From Actinomadura madurae (GTDB lineage Bacteria; Actinomycetota; Actinomycetes; Streptosporangiales; Streptosporangiaceae): a stretch of 64,000 bases of DNA. The stretch spans positions 310,001 to 374,000 of the forward strand of contig NZ_FOVH01000006.1 of NCBI RefSeq assembly GCF_900115095.1. Direction: 5' to 3'. Below the pieces are notes generated by a model that saw nothing but the letters and a program-made list of their open reading frames with translations, was not told the DNA's origin and did not search any database. Shown piece after piece: positions 1-8,564 of this stretch. The position numbers and the translations under genes were made by a program. The first letter of the stretch is position 1; the number at the start of each line of letters is the position of its first letter.

Positions 1-699
1 CGGCGGGCGGGGCTGCCGCTGGCGACCGGGCACCGGCTCGTCGGGGAGCTGGTCGCGGGCGGGTTCCTGGAGCGGGTCCCGGACGGGACGTACCGCATCG
101 GCACCCGGCTGTGGCGCATCGGCAGCCAGGCCCCCGCCGTCACCGGGCTGCGCGAGCTGGCACTCCCGCACATGGAGGACCTGTACGAGGCCACGCACGA
201 CAACGTCCAGCTCGGCGTGCTCCGCGAGGACCGCGTGCTCATCGTCGAGCGGCTGCGCGGCACGCGGTCGGTGCCGGTCGTCACGCAGGTCGGCGCCATG
301 CTGCCGCTGCACACCACCGGCGTGGGCAAGGTGCTGCTGGCGTACGCGCCGCCCGAGGTGCGGGAGAAGGTGCTGGACGGGGAACTGCCCCGGTACGCGG
401 TGCGCACCATCACCGACCCCGCGGAGCTGCGGCGCTGCATCGAGCGGGTCCGCCGCGCCGGGTACTCCCTGACCCGGGACGAGATGACGCTCGGCGCGTC
501 GTCCGTGGGCGCCCCGGTGCGGGACGGGGCGGGCGAGGTGGTGGCGGCGATGTCGCTGGTGGCGGGCTCCCGCGGCGCCGACCTGCGGCGGCTGCTGCCG
601 CCGCTGGCCACGGCGGCGCGGGCGCTGTCGCGGGACGTGGCGGCGCACTGGCACGGCCATCCCGACATGTTTTCCGCCGAGCGGAAGACCGGCGCCTGA
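1..699 (+). CDS. IclR-family transcriptional regulator (5' end outside window)
   Basis: The reading frame is open from base 1, so the gene begins before the window. The first ~25 residues are the end of a winged helix-turn-helix (TGHRLVGELVAGGFLERVPDGTYRIG), and the rest is the IclR effector-binding domain, with typical TGVGKVLLA and tail RDVAAHW segments. IclR proteins bind aromatic or organic acid effectors and act as repressors or activators. The gene ends 59 bases before pobA on the same strand, so a PobR-like role controlling 4-hydroxybenzoate use is a reasonable inference from position. The effector cannot be read from the sequence. Confidence 0.88.
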   Translation, partial: RRAGLPLATGHRLVGELVAGGFLERVPDGTYRIGTRLWRIGSQAPAVTGLRELALPHMEDLYEATHDNVQLGVLREDRVLIVERLRGTRSVPVVTQVGAMLPLHTTGVGKVLLAYAPPEVREKVLDGELPRYAVRTITDPAELRRCIERVRRAGYSLTRDEMTLGASSVGAPVRDGAGEVVAAMSLVAGSRGADLRRLLPPLATAARALSRDVAAHWHGHPDMFSAERKTGA

Positions 700-758
700 A
701 GCGGCCGCGACGGGCGCGAGCATCGGCGGGTGAGCTGCGCGGACCACGAGGAGGATCG

Positions 759-1916
759 ATGCGTACACAGGTGGCGATCATCGGGGCCGGCCCCGCGGGG
801 CTGCTGCTCTCCCATCTGCTGCGTCTCCAGGGGATCGACTCGGTGGTGCTGGAGAGCCGGGACCGCGGCTACGTGGAGCACCGGCAGCGGGCCGGGATGC
901 TGGAGCAGGGCACGACCGACGTCCTGCGGGAGAGCGGGGCGGGGGAGCGGCTCGACCGCGAGGGCCTCGTCCACCACGGGCTCGAACTGCGGTTCGGCGG
1001 CGCGGGGCACCGGATCCCGCTGACCGACCTGACCGGCCGGACGGTCACCGTGTACGCGCAGACCGAGATCGTCAAGGACCTGGTCGCCCGGCGGCTGGCG
1101 GACGGCGGCGACGTGCGGTTCGAGGCGGAGGCCCTGCACCTGGACGCGTCCGCGCCCAGCGTGACGTTCCGGAGCGGCGGCGCGACGCACACCCTCGACT
1201 GCGACTACATCGCGGGCTGCGACGGCTTCCACGGCGTGAGCCGCCCGGCGGTGCCGGGGCTGCGGACGTTCACCCGCGACTACCCGTTCGCCTGGCTCGG
1301 CATCCTCGCCGACGTCGCCCCGTCCACCGAGGAGCTGATCTACGCCCACCACGACCGCGGGTTCGCGCTGCACAGCCTCCGCTCGCCGCACGTCAGCCGC
1401 CTGTACCTCCAGGTGGCGCCGGACGAGGACCTCGCCGCCTGGCCCGACGCCCGGATCTGGGATGAGCTGGCGGCGCGGTTCGCCACCGACGACGGCTGGA
1501 AGCTGCACGAGGGCCCGATCACCGACAAGGCGGTCACGCCGATGCGCAGCTTCGTGGCCGAGCCGATGCGCCACGACCGGCTGTTCCTGGCCGGGGACGC
1601 CGCCCACATCGTGCCGCCGACGGGGGCCAAGGGACTGAACCTCGCGGTGTCCGACGTGATCGTCCTCGCGCGGGCGTTCGCCGAGCGGTACGCCACGGGG
1701 TCGGAGACGCTGCTGGACGGCTACTCCGCCGCGTGCCTGCGGCGGGTCTGGCGGGCCGAGCACTTCTCGTACTGGATGACCACGCTGCTGCACACCGACC
1801 CCGCCGCGAGCGACTTCGAGCGGCGGCTCCAGCGCTCCCACCTCGACTACGTGGTGTCCTCGGAGGCGGCCAAGACCTCGCTGGCCGAGAACTACGTGGG
1901 TCTTCCGATCACCTAG
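759..1916 (+). CDS. pobA: 4-hydroxybenzoate 3-monooxygenase (PobA)
   Basis: Cytosolic flavoprotein that hydroxylates 4-hydroxybenzoate to protocatechuate using NAD(P)H and O2. The 385-residue length matches the family (about 390). It shows the dinucleotide motif GAGPAG at residues 8-13, the CDGFHG (DG) motif near residue 155, and the GDAAHIVPPTGAKG motif near residue 285 that closes the FAD site. The ATG at 759 follows a GAGGA ribosome site, although the frame stays open further upstream. It directly follows the IclR gene and is followed by a hairpin. No protocatechuate ring-cleavage genes are in the window, so the next steps of the pathway are encoded elsewhere. Confidence 0.95.
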   Translation: MRTQVAIIGAGPAGLLLSHLLRLQGIDSVVLESRDRGYVEHRQRAGMLEQGTTDVLRESGAGERLDREGLVHHGLELRFGGAGHRIPLTDLTGRTVTVYAQTEIVKDLVARRLADGGDVRFEAEALHLDASAPSVTFRSGGATHTLDCDYIAGCDGFHGVSRPAVPGLRTFTRDYPFAWLGILADVAPSTEELIYAHHDRGFALHSLRSPHVSRLYLQVAPDEDLAAWPDARIWDELAARFATDDGWKLHEGPITDKAVTPMRSFVAEPMRHDRLFLAGDAAHIVPPTGAKGLNLAVSDVIVLARAFAERYATGSETLLDGYSAACLRRVWRAEHFSYWMTTLLHTDPAASDFERRLQRSHLDYVVSSEAAKTSLAENYVGLPIT

Positions 1917-1950
1917 GAAGGACGCTTCGCCCGGTTTCGTGCGGCCTTCC
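1916..1950 (+). terminator. Hairpin after pobA
   Basis: GGAAGG-A-CGC (1916-1925) pairs with GCG-G-CCTTCC (1941-1950) around a 15-base loop, starting at the last base of the pobA stop codon. There is no clear T-run after it, as is common in high-GC actinomycetes. Likely transcription terminator. The 158 bases that follow are unusually AT-rich for this window and probably hold the promoter of the next gene. Confidence 0.55.
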
Positions 1951-2108
1951 GGTGAGATGCACGTCACGTAATTTGGCAGCTTCTGCATTTTTGCCGACCA
2001 AGCAAACTTGTTCTATCGTTGGCGTGTCACGCGTCGTTTCCAACGTGGGCGTGGAAGGTGAGAGGCTTCGGCATCTCCCCGACGACGCCGATCCGCGAAG
2101 GACACGCA

Positions 2109-2936
2109 GTGAGCCTCCTCGACCAGCCGCGCAGGGCCCCCGGCGCGCTGACCCGGCTGCGCCGGCCCGCGCGCCCTGGGGCGTCCGGGATCCGTCCCGG
2201 CGGGCGGCCGCGGCCCGTCCGCGAGCTGCTGCTGATCATCGTGCTGTTCGGCGCCTACAAGCTCGGGCGGCTGCTGGCCAACGGGCGTGTCACCGAGGCC
2301 TTCGACAACGCCCACCGGGTGTGGCGCCTCGAACGCGTCCTCGGCCTTCCGGGCGAGACCGGTGTCCAGCACGGCCTGCTGCACAGCGAGTTCCTCGTGC
2401 ACGCGGCCAACTCCTACTACGCCTACGTCCACTTCCCGGCGACTGGGCTGTTCCTGCTCTGGATCTACCTGCGCCGGCCCGTCCACTACCGGTGGGTGCG
2501 GCGGGTCATCGTGGCGCTCACGGCCGTGGCGCTCGTCCTGCATCTGCTCGTCCCGCTGGCGCCGCCGCGGATGATGCCCGCCATGGGGCTCATCGACACC
2601 GCCGCCCGCTTCGGCCCCGCCGTGTACGGGGCGCCCGAGACGGACACGGTCTCCAACCAGTACGCCGCCATGCCGTCCCTGCACATCGGCTGGGCCGCCG
2701 TCATCGCCGTCGGGCTCGTCCTCACGTCCCGCACGCGGTGGCGATGGCTGTGGCTCCTGCACCCGGTGACCACCTTCGCGGTGGTGGTCGCCACCGCCAA
2801 CCACTACTGGATGGACGGCGTCGTCGTGCTGATGCTGCTGGCCGTCACCGTCCTGCTGCTGCGCCCGCCGGCGCCGGACGCCCCGCCCGGCACTAGCCGG
2901 CCGGCTCCGCGCCCAGCGTCTCCAGCAGCTCGGTGA
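2109..2936 (+). CDS. PAP2-type membrane phosphatase/inositolphosphotransferase-like protein
   Basis: Integral membrane protein of 275 residues with about five to six hydrophobic segments. It carries the PAP2_3/Aur1-like signature: MPSLHIGW near residue 188, and NHYWMDG near residue 230, which supply the conserved histidines and aspartate of the phosphate site. Relatives act on lipid-linked phosphate or transfer inositol phosphate; the substrate here is unknown. I chose GTG 2109 because AAGGA sits six bases upstream and the family pattern starts soon after; an upstream in-frame start at 2019 would add 30 atypical residues. Its last 44 bases overlap the 3' end of cphA on the other strand. Confidence 0.8.
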   Translation: MSLLDQPRRAPGALTRLRRPARPGASGIRPGGRPRPVRELLLIIVLFGAYKLGRLLANGRVTEAFDNAHRVWRLERVLGLPGETGVQHGLLHSEFLVHAANSYYAYVHFPATGLFLLWIYLRRPVHYRWVRRVIVALTAVALVLHLLVPLAPPRMMPAMGLIDTAARFGPAVYGAPETDTVSNQYAAMPSLHIGWAAVIAVGLVLTSRTRWRWLWLLHPVTTFAVVVATANHYWMDGVVVLMLLAVTVLLLRPPAPDAPPGTSRPAPRPASPAAR

Positions 2937-5532
2937 CCGGCTCCAGCTTCTCGTACAGCAGCAGGACCGGCTCGCCCGGCCCCGCCATGTCCAGCGCCGA
3001 CGTCAGCGCGCCCTTCAGATCGCCCGCCGGGTGGTGGCGCACGTCCGGGCGCCGCTCCCGGAGCCCCTGGACGATCAGCCGGGTCATCTCGCCCGAGCGG
3101 CGGCCCCGCAGGTCCTCGTCCTCGTAGACGACGACGCGGCCGAACGTCCCCGCCAGCGCACGCGCGGTCTCGCCGACCAGCTCGTCGGACCGGTCGCCCG
3201 GCAGCGTCACCGCGGCGACGCCCGCGGCCCCCCAGCGCCGCTGGACGAACGCGCCCACCGCCGCCACCGCCGCCGGGTTGTGCGCGTAGTCGACCAGGAC
3301 GGGGTTGTCGCCCACCTGGTAGACGCAGCCCCGGCCCGGATTGCGCGTGTGCGGGTCGAACGAGCGCAGCGCCCGCGCCACCACCTCGACGGGGACGCCG
3401 AGGGCGCGGGCCGCGGCGGACGCGGCGAGCGCGTTGGCGATCACGTGGTCCGCGCGCCCGCCGGAGGAACCCGCCACCTCGTGCGCCGGCAGGATCCGGG
3501 TCGCGCGGTCGCCGCGGGCCTCGGTCAGCCAGCCGTCCGCCACGTGGTAGCCGGTGCCTCCGGCGCGGACGTGGTCGGCGAGGACGGGCGCGTCCGCCGC
3601 CGGCGCGAAGAACCGGAGCACCGGGTCGCGCCGCAGCACCGCGGGCCGCCGGGCCAGGCCGGCCGCCGCCTCGTCCGCGGCGTTGAGGACGACGTGGCCG
3701 CCGCGCCGGATCTCCTCGGCGACCAGGGCCTTGATGTCGACCAGGTCGTCCAGCGACTCGGTGCCGTCCATGCCGAGATGGTCGCGGGTGATGTTGGTGA
3801 CGACCGCGACGTCGGCGCGGTCGTAGCCGAGGCCGCGGCGCACGATCCCGCCCCGCGCGGTCTCCAGCACCGCCGCCTCCACCGACCGGTCGCCCAGCAC
3901 CATCTCGGCCGAGCGCGGCCCGGACGCGTCCGCGGCGTGCACGAGCCGCCCGCCCACGTACACGCCCTCGGTGCCGGTCATGCCGGTCCGCCGCCCGTCC
4001 AGCTCCAGCATGTAGGCGATCATCCGGACGGTCGTGGTCTTGCCGTTGGTGCCGGTCACCGACACGACCGGCACCCGCGACGGCGTCCCCGGCGGGTACA
4101 TCAGGTCGACGATGTCGCCGGCGACGTCCCGTCCCGCTCCCTCGTGCGGCGCCAGGTGCATCCGCAGGCCCGGCGCCGCGTTGACCTCCAGCACGCCGGC
4201 GGCGCCGGGCTCGGCGGGCGGCGGCGAGGCGATGTCGGGCAGCCGCAGGTCGATGCCGCACACGTCCATGCCGACGGCCGCCGCGGCCCGCACGCACATC
4301 GCGGCGACCTCGGGGTGCACCTCCCCGGTCACGTCCCGGCTCGTGCCGCCGGTGGACAGGTTCGCGTTGCGCCGCAGCCACACCCGCTCCCCGGCCGCGG
4401 GCACCGACCCGGGGCCGTGGCCCTGCCGCGCCGCCGTCGCCAGCTCGGCCGGGCCGAGGACGAGCCGCGTCAGCGGCCGGCCGTGCCCCTCGCCGCGCGC
4501 CGGGTCGGCGTTGACCCGCTCCACCAGCGCCGCCACCGTGCTCGACCCGTCGCCGGTCACGCACGCCGCCGTCAGCTCGGCCGCCGCCGCGATCCGCCCG
4601 CCGGCCACCAGCACCCGGTAGTCCCTGCCGGGGATGTAGGACTCCACGAGGACCTCGCCGGCGTCCCCGGCCGCGGACGCGAACGCGGCGACCACCTCCG
4701 GCGGCGTGGCCAGCTCGATGTGGACGCCCTCGCCCTGGTGCCCGGCCAGCGGCTTGACGACCACCGGCCCGCCGATCGCCCGCAGCGCCTCCAGCGCCTC
4801 GGCCGGCGACGCCGCGACGCGCCCCTCCGGCACGGGGACGCCGGCGTCGGCGAGCACCCGGTGCGCGAGCCGCTTGTCGCCCGCGACCTCCATGCCGATG
4901 GCCGACGTGGCGTCGGTCATCGCCGCCCACACCATCCGCCGGTACCGCCCGTACCCCAGCCGCAGCAGGTTGAGGTCGCCGACCCGGCGCACCGGCACCC
5001 CGCGCTCGCGCGCCGCCCGCGCCAGCGCCGCGGTGCTCACCCCGAGCCGCTCCTCCTCGTGGACGGCGGCGACCCGCGCCAGCTCGCCGGACGGGTCGGG
5101 CACGAGCCCGGCGAGCGCCCCGTTCACGAGCCGGATCGCGAGGGCGATCAGCCGCTCCACCACCGGGCTTCCCGCCGGCTCGTCGTCCGGGCACTCCAGG
5201 ATCACCTCGTAGTCGCCCGGCCCGCCCGCGCGCACGGTGCGGCCGAAGTACACCTCGCGGCCGATCAGCCCGGACAGCTCCAGCGTGACGTGCTCGGTGA
5301 CGTGGCCGAAGTAGGTGCCGCGCGCCATCGCGTCCAGCAGCCCGCCGGGGCGGCCGGCCGAGCAGTGGTGCCCGGACAGGCCCGGCAGCGCGTCCACGAG
5401 CCGCTCGGCGAACCCGGGGTGGTCGGTGGTCTCGTGACCGGTCAGGCCCTGCAGGTCCAGCCGCGCGATCGCGACCGGGCGGGGGAGGTAGACGTTCGGG
5501 CCGCCCAGGCGGCGGACGTGGTCGAGGCGCAC
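2893..5532 (-). CDS. cphA: Cyanophycin synthetase (CphA)
   Basis: Makes cyanophycin, a poly-aspartate backbone with arginine side groups used as a nitrogen store, from Asp, Arg and ATP without a ribosome. At 879 residues it matches the family (about 870-900). Three parts are visible: an N-terminal domain (to about 215), an ATP-grasp domain containing KPLAGHQGEGVHI and a late EVNAAPGLRMH motif, and a MurE-like ligase domain with the P-loop VTGTNGKTTT near residue 495 and HNPAAV further on. The GTG at 5532 lies two bases after the cphB stop and has a strong GGAGGAGGGG ribosome site, so the two genes form one transcript. The 3' end overlaps the convergent PAP2 gene. Confidence 0.96.
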   Translation of the reverse strand: MRLDHVRRLGGPNVYLPRPVAIARLDLQGLTGHETTDHPGFAERLVDALPGLSGHHCSAGRPGGLLDAMARGTYFGHVTEHVTLELSGLIGREVYFGRTVRAGGPGDYEVILECPDDEPAGSPVVERLIALAIRLVNGALAGLVPDPSGELARVAAVHEEERLGVSTAALARAARERGVPVRRVGDLNLLRLGYGRYRRMVWAAMTDATSAIGMEVAGDKRLAHRVLADAGVPVPEGRVAASPAEALEALRAIGGPVVVKPLAGHQGEGVHIELATPPEVVAAFASAAGDAGEVLVESYIPGRDYRVLVAGGRIAAAAELTAACVTGDGSSTVAALVERVNADPARGEGHGRPLTRLVLGPAELATAARQGHGPGSVPAAGERVWLRRNANLSTGGTSRDVTGEVHPEVAAMCVRAAAAVGMDVCGIDLRLPDIASPPPAEPGAAGVLEVNAAPGLRMHLAPHEGAGRDVAGDIVDLMYPPGTPSRVPVVSVTGTNGKTTTVRMIAYMLELDGRRTGMTGTEGVYVGGRLVHAADASGPRSAEMVLGDRSVEAAVLETARGGIVRRGLGYDRADVAVVTNITRDHLGMDGTESLDDLVDIKALVAEEIRRGGHVVLNAADEAAAGLARRPAVLRRDPVLRFFAPAADAPVLADHVRAGGTGYHVADGWLTEARGDRATRILPAHEVAGSSGGRADHVIANALAASAAARALGVPVEVVARALRSFDPHTRNPGRGCVYQVGDNPVLVDYAHNPAAVAAVGAFVQRRWGAAGVAAVTLPGDRSDELVGETARALAGTFGRVVVYEDEDLRGRRSGEMTRLIVQGLRERRPDVRHHPAGDLKGALTSALDMAGPGEPVLLLYEKLEPVTELLETLGAEPAG

Positions 5533-5534
5533 CG

Positions 5535-6368
5535 CTACCCCTCCTCCGGGCCGCGCATGGCGCCGATCGCCGGGAGCTTGTCGTTCATCTGGAACACGCA
5601 GCCGGCGGGCAGCAGGTGCAGCGACACGTCGAACATCGCCATCGGCTCGTCGTCGGAGGCGGCGTAGGCGACCGTCGACTGCCCGGCGTCCACGACCGTC
5701 ACCACGCCCGTCCCGACGACGGCGAACTGGCCGTCGCCGACGACGATCGCGGTGTCCTCGTCGATGCCGACGCCGAGCAGCCGGGTGTCCAGCGCGATCC
5801 CGCTCATCAGCCTCGGCAGCCGGCCGCGCTCGTTGAAGTGCATGTCGATCAGCACGTTGTCGAGCAGGCCGAGCCCCGGCCCGACCTTCACGCTGGAGGC
5901 GGCGACCTCGTGGCCGTTGCCGCCGAGGATCATCCAGTGGCCCATCGCGGTGGCGCCCGCGCTCGTCCCGGCGATCACCAGGCCCTCCTGGTCGAGCCGC
6001 CGCTTGAGCAGGTCGTTGGTCCGCGAGCCGACCAGGGTGCGGATCCGGGACTGGTCGCCGCCGCTGAACAGCACCCCGGTCGCCGTCTCCAGCGCCCGCA
6101 GCGTGGCCGCCGCGTCGGCGGCGGCCCGGCCCAGCAGCCGCAGCTCCCGGACGGAGGACACGCCGAGCCGCCCGAACACGGCGGTGTACTCCTCGGCGAC
6201 CTCCTCGGGCACCTCGGTCGCCGTCGTGATGACGACGATCCGCGCGTCCTCGCCGCCCGCCAGCTCGGCGAACGTCTCCAGCGGACCGGCGCCGCACGTC
6301 CGGTTCTCGGCCCCGCCGATGATCAGCAGCCGGCCCTTGCGTCCGGCGCCCCCCTGTTTCTCGTTCAC
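5535..6368 (-). CDS. cphB: Cyanophycinase (CphB), peptidase family S51
   Basis: Serine exopeptidase that cuts cyanophycin to beta-Asp-Arg dipeptides. The 277-residue protein has the LLIIGGAENR start of the family, the GTSAGA nucleophile elbow near residue 135 (catalytic Ser) and FSGGDQSR upstream of it. It is first in a two-gene operon with cphA, so polymer synthesis and breakdown are co-transcribed. No internal signal peptide is seen, consistent with the intracellular type. The GTG at 6368 is the likely start, with only a weak GGCAGG upstream. It faces a TetR-family gene across a 92-base divergent region. Confidence 0.94.
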   Translation of the reverse strand: MNEKQGGAGRKGRLLIIGGAENRTCGAGPLETFAELAGGEDARIVVITTATEVPEEVAEEYTAVFGRLGVSSVRELRLLGRAAADAAATLRALETATGVLFSGGDQSRIRTLVGSRTNDLLKRRLDQEGLVIAGTSAGATAMGHWMILGGNGHEVAASSVKVGPGLGLLDNVLIDMHFNERGRLPRLMSGIALDTRLLGVGIDEDTAIVVGDGQFAVVGTGVVTVVDAGQSTVAYAASDDEPMAMFDVSLHLLPAGCVFQMNDKLPAIGAMRGPEEG

Positions 6369-6404
6369 ACCTGCCCATTACCCCCGTTCACCCCTGGTAG
6401 TCGT

Positions 6405-6430
6405 CCGATCGCGACATGTCATCGGATCGG
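6405..6430. promoter_or_regulatory. Inverted repeat in the cphB/TetR divergent region
   Basis: CCGATC (6405-6410) and GATCGG (6425-6430) form an inverted repeat that encloses the perfect 8-base palindrome GACATGTC (6413-6420). It lies between the divergent starts of cphB and the TetR gene, the usual place for a TetR operator. Function is inferred from position and symmetry only. Confidence 0.45.
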
Positions 6431-6460
6431 CCGCCGCCCCGCCTGTGACATGCTGTGCGG

Positions 6461-7108
6461 ATGAGCGGCCTCGCAGCTCCGGGCGACCACGTCCGGCCGC
6501 CGTCCGCGCCGTCCGGCCGCCCGGCCGGGCCCGCGGCCGCGCTCGCCGCCGCCTCCGCCCACTACCTGCGCGGCGAGCCGATCGACATGTCGGCGCTGGC
6601 CGCCGAGCTGGGCGTCGGGCGGGCCACCCTCTACCGGTGGGTCGGGAGCCGGGAGCAGCTCCTCGGGGCCGTCCTCGGCGAGATGACCGAGCGCACCTAC
6701 CGGGTCGCCGCGCGGGGCGTCGGCGGCTCCGGCGCCGGGCGGATCCTCGCCCTCCTCGACCGGTTCATGCGCGCGGTGGTGGAGGCCGAGCCCCTGAAGG
6801 CGTTCACCGAGCGCGAGCCGCGGCTGTTCATCCGGCTGGCCACCATGCCGGGCACCATCGAGGACCGCGCCACCGAGCTGCTGACCAAGGAGCTGCAGGC
6901 GGAGATCGACCGCGGGGAGCTGCGCGTCCGGCTGCCGACCCGGACGATCGCCCAGGCGATCGTCCGGGTCGCCGACTCGTTCATGTACGCGCACTACCTG
7001 GGCGGGAACCGGCCGGAGATCGACCAGGCGCTGGAGGTCGTCGAGCTGCTGCTGCGCCCGTGCGGCACGTCCGGGTGCCGGGAATCCCCGGGCGCCTCCG
7101 AACGCTGA
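6461..7108 (+). CDS. TetR-family transcriptional regulator
   Basis: About 215 residues. The N-terminal helix-turn-helix reads MSALAAELGVGRATLYRWVGSRE, and the C-terminal part resembles the QsdR-type ligand domain (IRLATMPGTIED). The start is ATG 6461; GTG 6455 in the same frame is an alternative, and no clear ribosome site precedes either. It is transcribed away from cphBA with a palindrome between them, so control of cyanophycin metabolism is possible but not shown. The following ABC1 gene is on the same strand 91 bases on. Confidence 0.85.
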   Translation: MSGLAAPGDHVRPPSAPSGRPAGPAAALAAASAHYLRGEPIDMSALAAELGVGRATLYRWVGSREQLLGAVLGEMTERTYRVAARGVGGSGAGRILALLDRFMRAVVEAEPLKAFTEREPRLFIRLATMPGTIEDRATELLTKELQAEIDRGELRVRLPTRTIAQAIVRVADSFMYAHYLGGNRPEIDQALEVVELLLRPCGTSGCRESPGASER

Positions 7109-7199
7109 ATCCTTGACGGGGGCGGGCCGTTTCCCGGTGATCGCCTCCGTGAGAGGCTGTATTCATTGGACGCATCGTCGAAAAGAGGACGGCCGGGCC

Positions 7200-8558
7200 G
7201 TGAGTGACATCCCCCGCCGCGCGGTGACGCGCACCGCCAAGCTGGCGACCCTGCCGCTCGGGTTCGCCGGGCGCACCGCCCTCGGGTTCGGGAAGCGGAC
7301 GTTCGGGCGGCCCGCCGAGGCCGTCGCGCTGGAGGTGCAGCGCCGCACCGCCGAGCAGCTGTTCGCCGTGCTCGGCGAGCTGAAGGGCGGCGCCATGAAG
7401 GTCGGGCAGCTGCTGTCGATCTTCGAGGCCGGGCTGCCCGAGGAGATCGCCGGGCCGTTCCGCGCCAGCCTGACCCGCCTGCAGGAGGCGGCGCCCCCGA
7501 TGCCGGCGTCCACCACCCACCAGGTCCTCGCCGAGGGCCTCGGCGAGGACTGGCGCGAGAAGTTCGCCGAGTTCGACGACCGGCCCGCCGCGGCGGCGTC
7601 CATCGGCCAGGTCCACAAGGCCGTCTGGCACGACGGCCGGACGGTCGCGGTCAAGGTCCAGTACCCCGGCGCCGCCCAGGCGCTGATGAGCGACTTCAAC
7701 CAGATCTCCCGCCTCAGCAGGCTGTTCACCCCGCTGTTCCCGGGCGTCGAGGTCAAGCCGGTCGTCGCCGACCTCAAGCGGCGGCTGGAGAAGGAGCTGG
7801 ACTACGTCGACGAGGCCCGCGCCCAGACCGCGTTCCACGACGCCTACGACGGCGACCCCGACTTCGTCGTCCCCGCCGTCGTCGCCCAGTCGGGCAACGT
7901 GCTGGTCACCGAGTGGCTGGACGGCACCCCGCTGGCGAAGGTCATCGCCGAGGGCGACCAGGACCGCCGCGACCGTGCCGGCCTGCTGCTGTTCCGCTTC
8001 CTGCTGTCCGGCCCGGCCCGCTGCGAGATGATCCACATCGACCCGCATCCGGGGAACTTCCGGCTGCTGGACGACGGCCGCCTCGGCGTCATGGACTTCG
8101 GCGGCGCCGCCCGCGTCCCGGCCGAGCTCCAGTGGTCGATCGGCCGGCTCACCCGCATCGGGACCCTCGGCGACCCCGCCGAGATCGTCGACGCGCTCCG
8201 CGAGGAGGGCTTCCTCGTGCCGGACGCCGACGTGGACCCCGAGGAGGTCGCCGACCTCATCGGCCCGCACGCCGCCCCGTTCGCCGTGGAGCGCTTCCGC
8301 TACTCGCGCGAGTGGCTCCGCGAGCAGACCGCCCGCGGCATCGGGATCGCCTCCGACATGCGCCCGAACGCCCTCGCCCGCCAGTTCCGGCTGCCGCCGC
8401 AGTACCTCGCCGTCAGCCGCGCCCTGTCCGGCTGCGGCGGCGTCCTCTGCCAGCTGGAGGCCGAGGGCCCCTTCCGCGCCGAGGTGGAACGCTGGCTCCC
8501 CGGCTTCGCCGACGACGACGGCCCCGACCTGGACGACCGCACCGAAGCCACCGCCTAG
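7200..8558 (+). CDS. ABC1/UbiB-family atypical kinase (AarF-like)
   Basis: A 452-residue protein of the ABC1/ADCK family, protein-kinase-like ATPases linked to quinone or lipid metabolism; bacterial targets are mostly unknown. Visible features: the family-specific KxGQ motif (AMKVGQLLS, about residue 65), the alanine-rich nucleotide loop AAASIGQVHKA, the VAVKVQYPG lysine, the ELDYVDEA segment, IDPHPGNF as catalytic loop and MDFGG for the metal-binding DFG. GTG 7200 is preceded by AAAGAGGA. It stands as a single gene, ending six bases from the convergent siderophore-interacting gene. Confidence 0.9.
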   Translation: MSDIPRRAVTRTAKLATLPLGFAGRTALGFGKRTFGRPAEAVALEVQRRTAEQLFAVLGELKGGAMKVGQLLSIFEAGLPEEIAGPFRASLTRLQEAAPPMPASTTHQVLAEGLGEDWREKFAEFDDRPAAAASIGQVHKAVWHDGRTVAVKVQYPGAAQALMSDFNQISRLSRLFTPLFPGVEVKPVVADLKRRLEKELDYVDEARAQTAFHDAYDGDPDFVVPAVVAQSGNVLVTEWLDGTPLAKVIAEGDQDRRDRAGLLLFRFLLSGPARCEMIHIDPHPGNFRLLDDGRLGVMDFGGAARVPAELQWSIGRLTRIGTLGDPAEIVDALREEGFLVPDADVDPEEVADLIGPHAAPFAVERFRYSREWLREQTARGIGIASDMRPNALARQFRLPPQYLAVSRALSGCGGVLCQLEAEGPFRAEVERWLPGFADDDGPDLDDRTEATA

Positions 8559-8564
8559 CCCCTT

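Noticed and set aside
3031..5667. Very long open frame on the plus strand opposite cphA
   Set aside because: It is the complement of a confident gene; composition is His/Arg/Pro/Gly-rich with no family motif, as expected from antisense of GC-rich codons.
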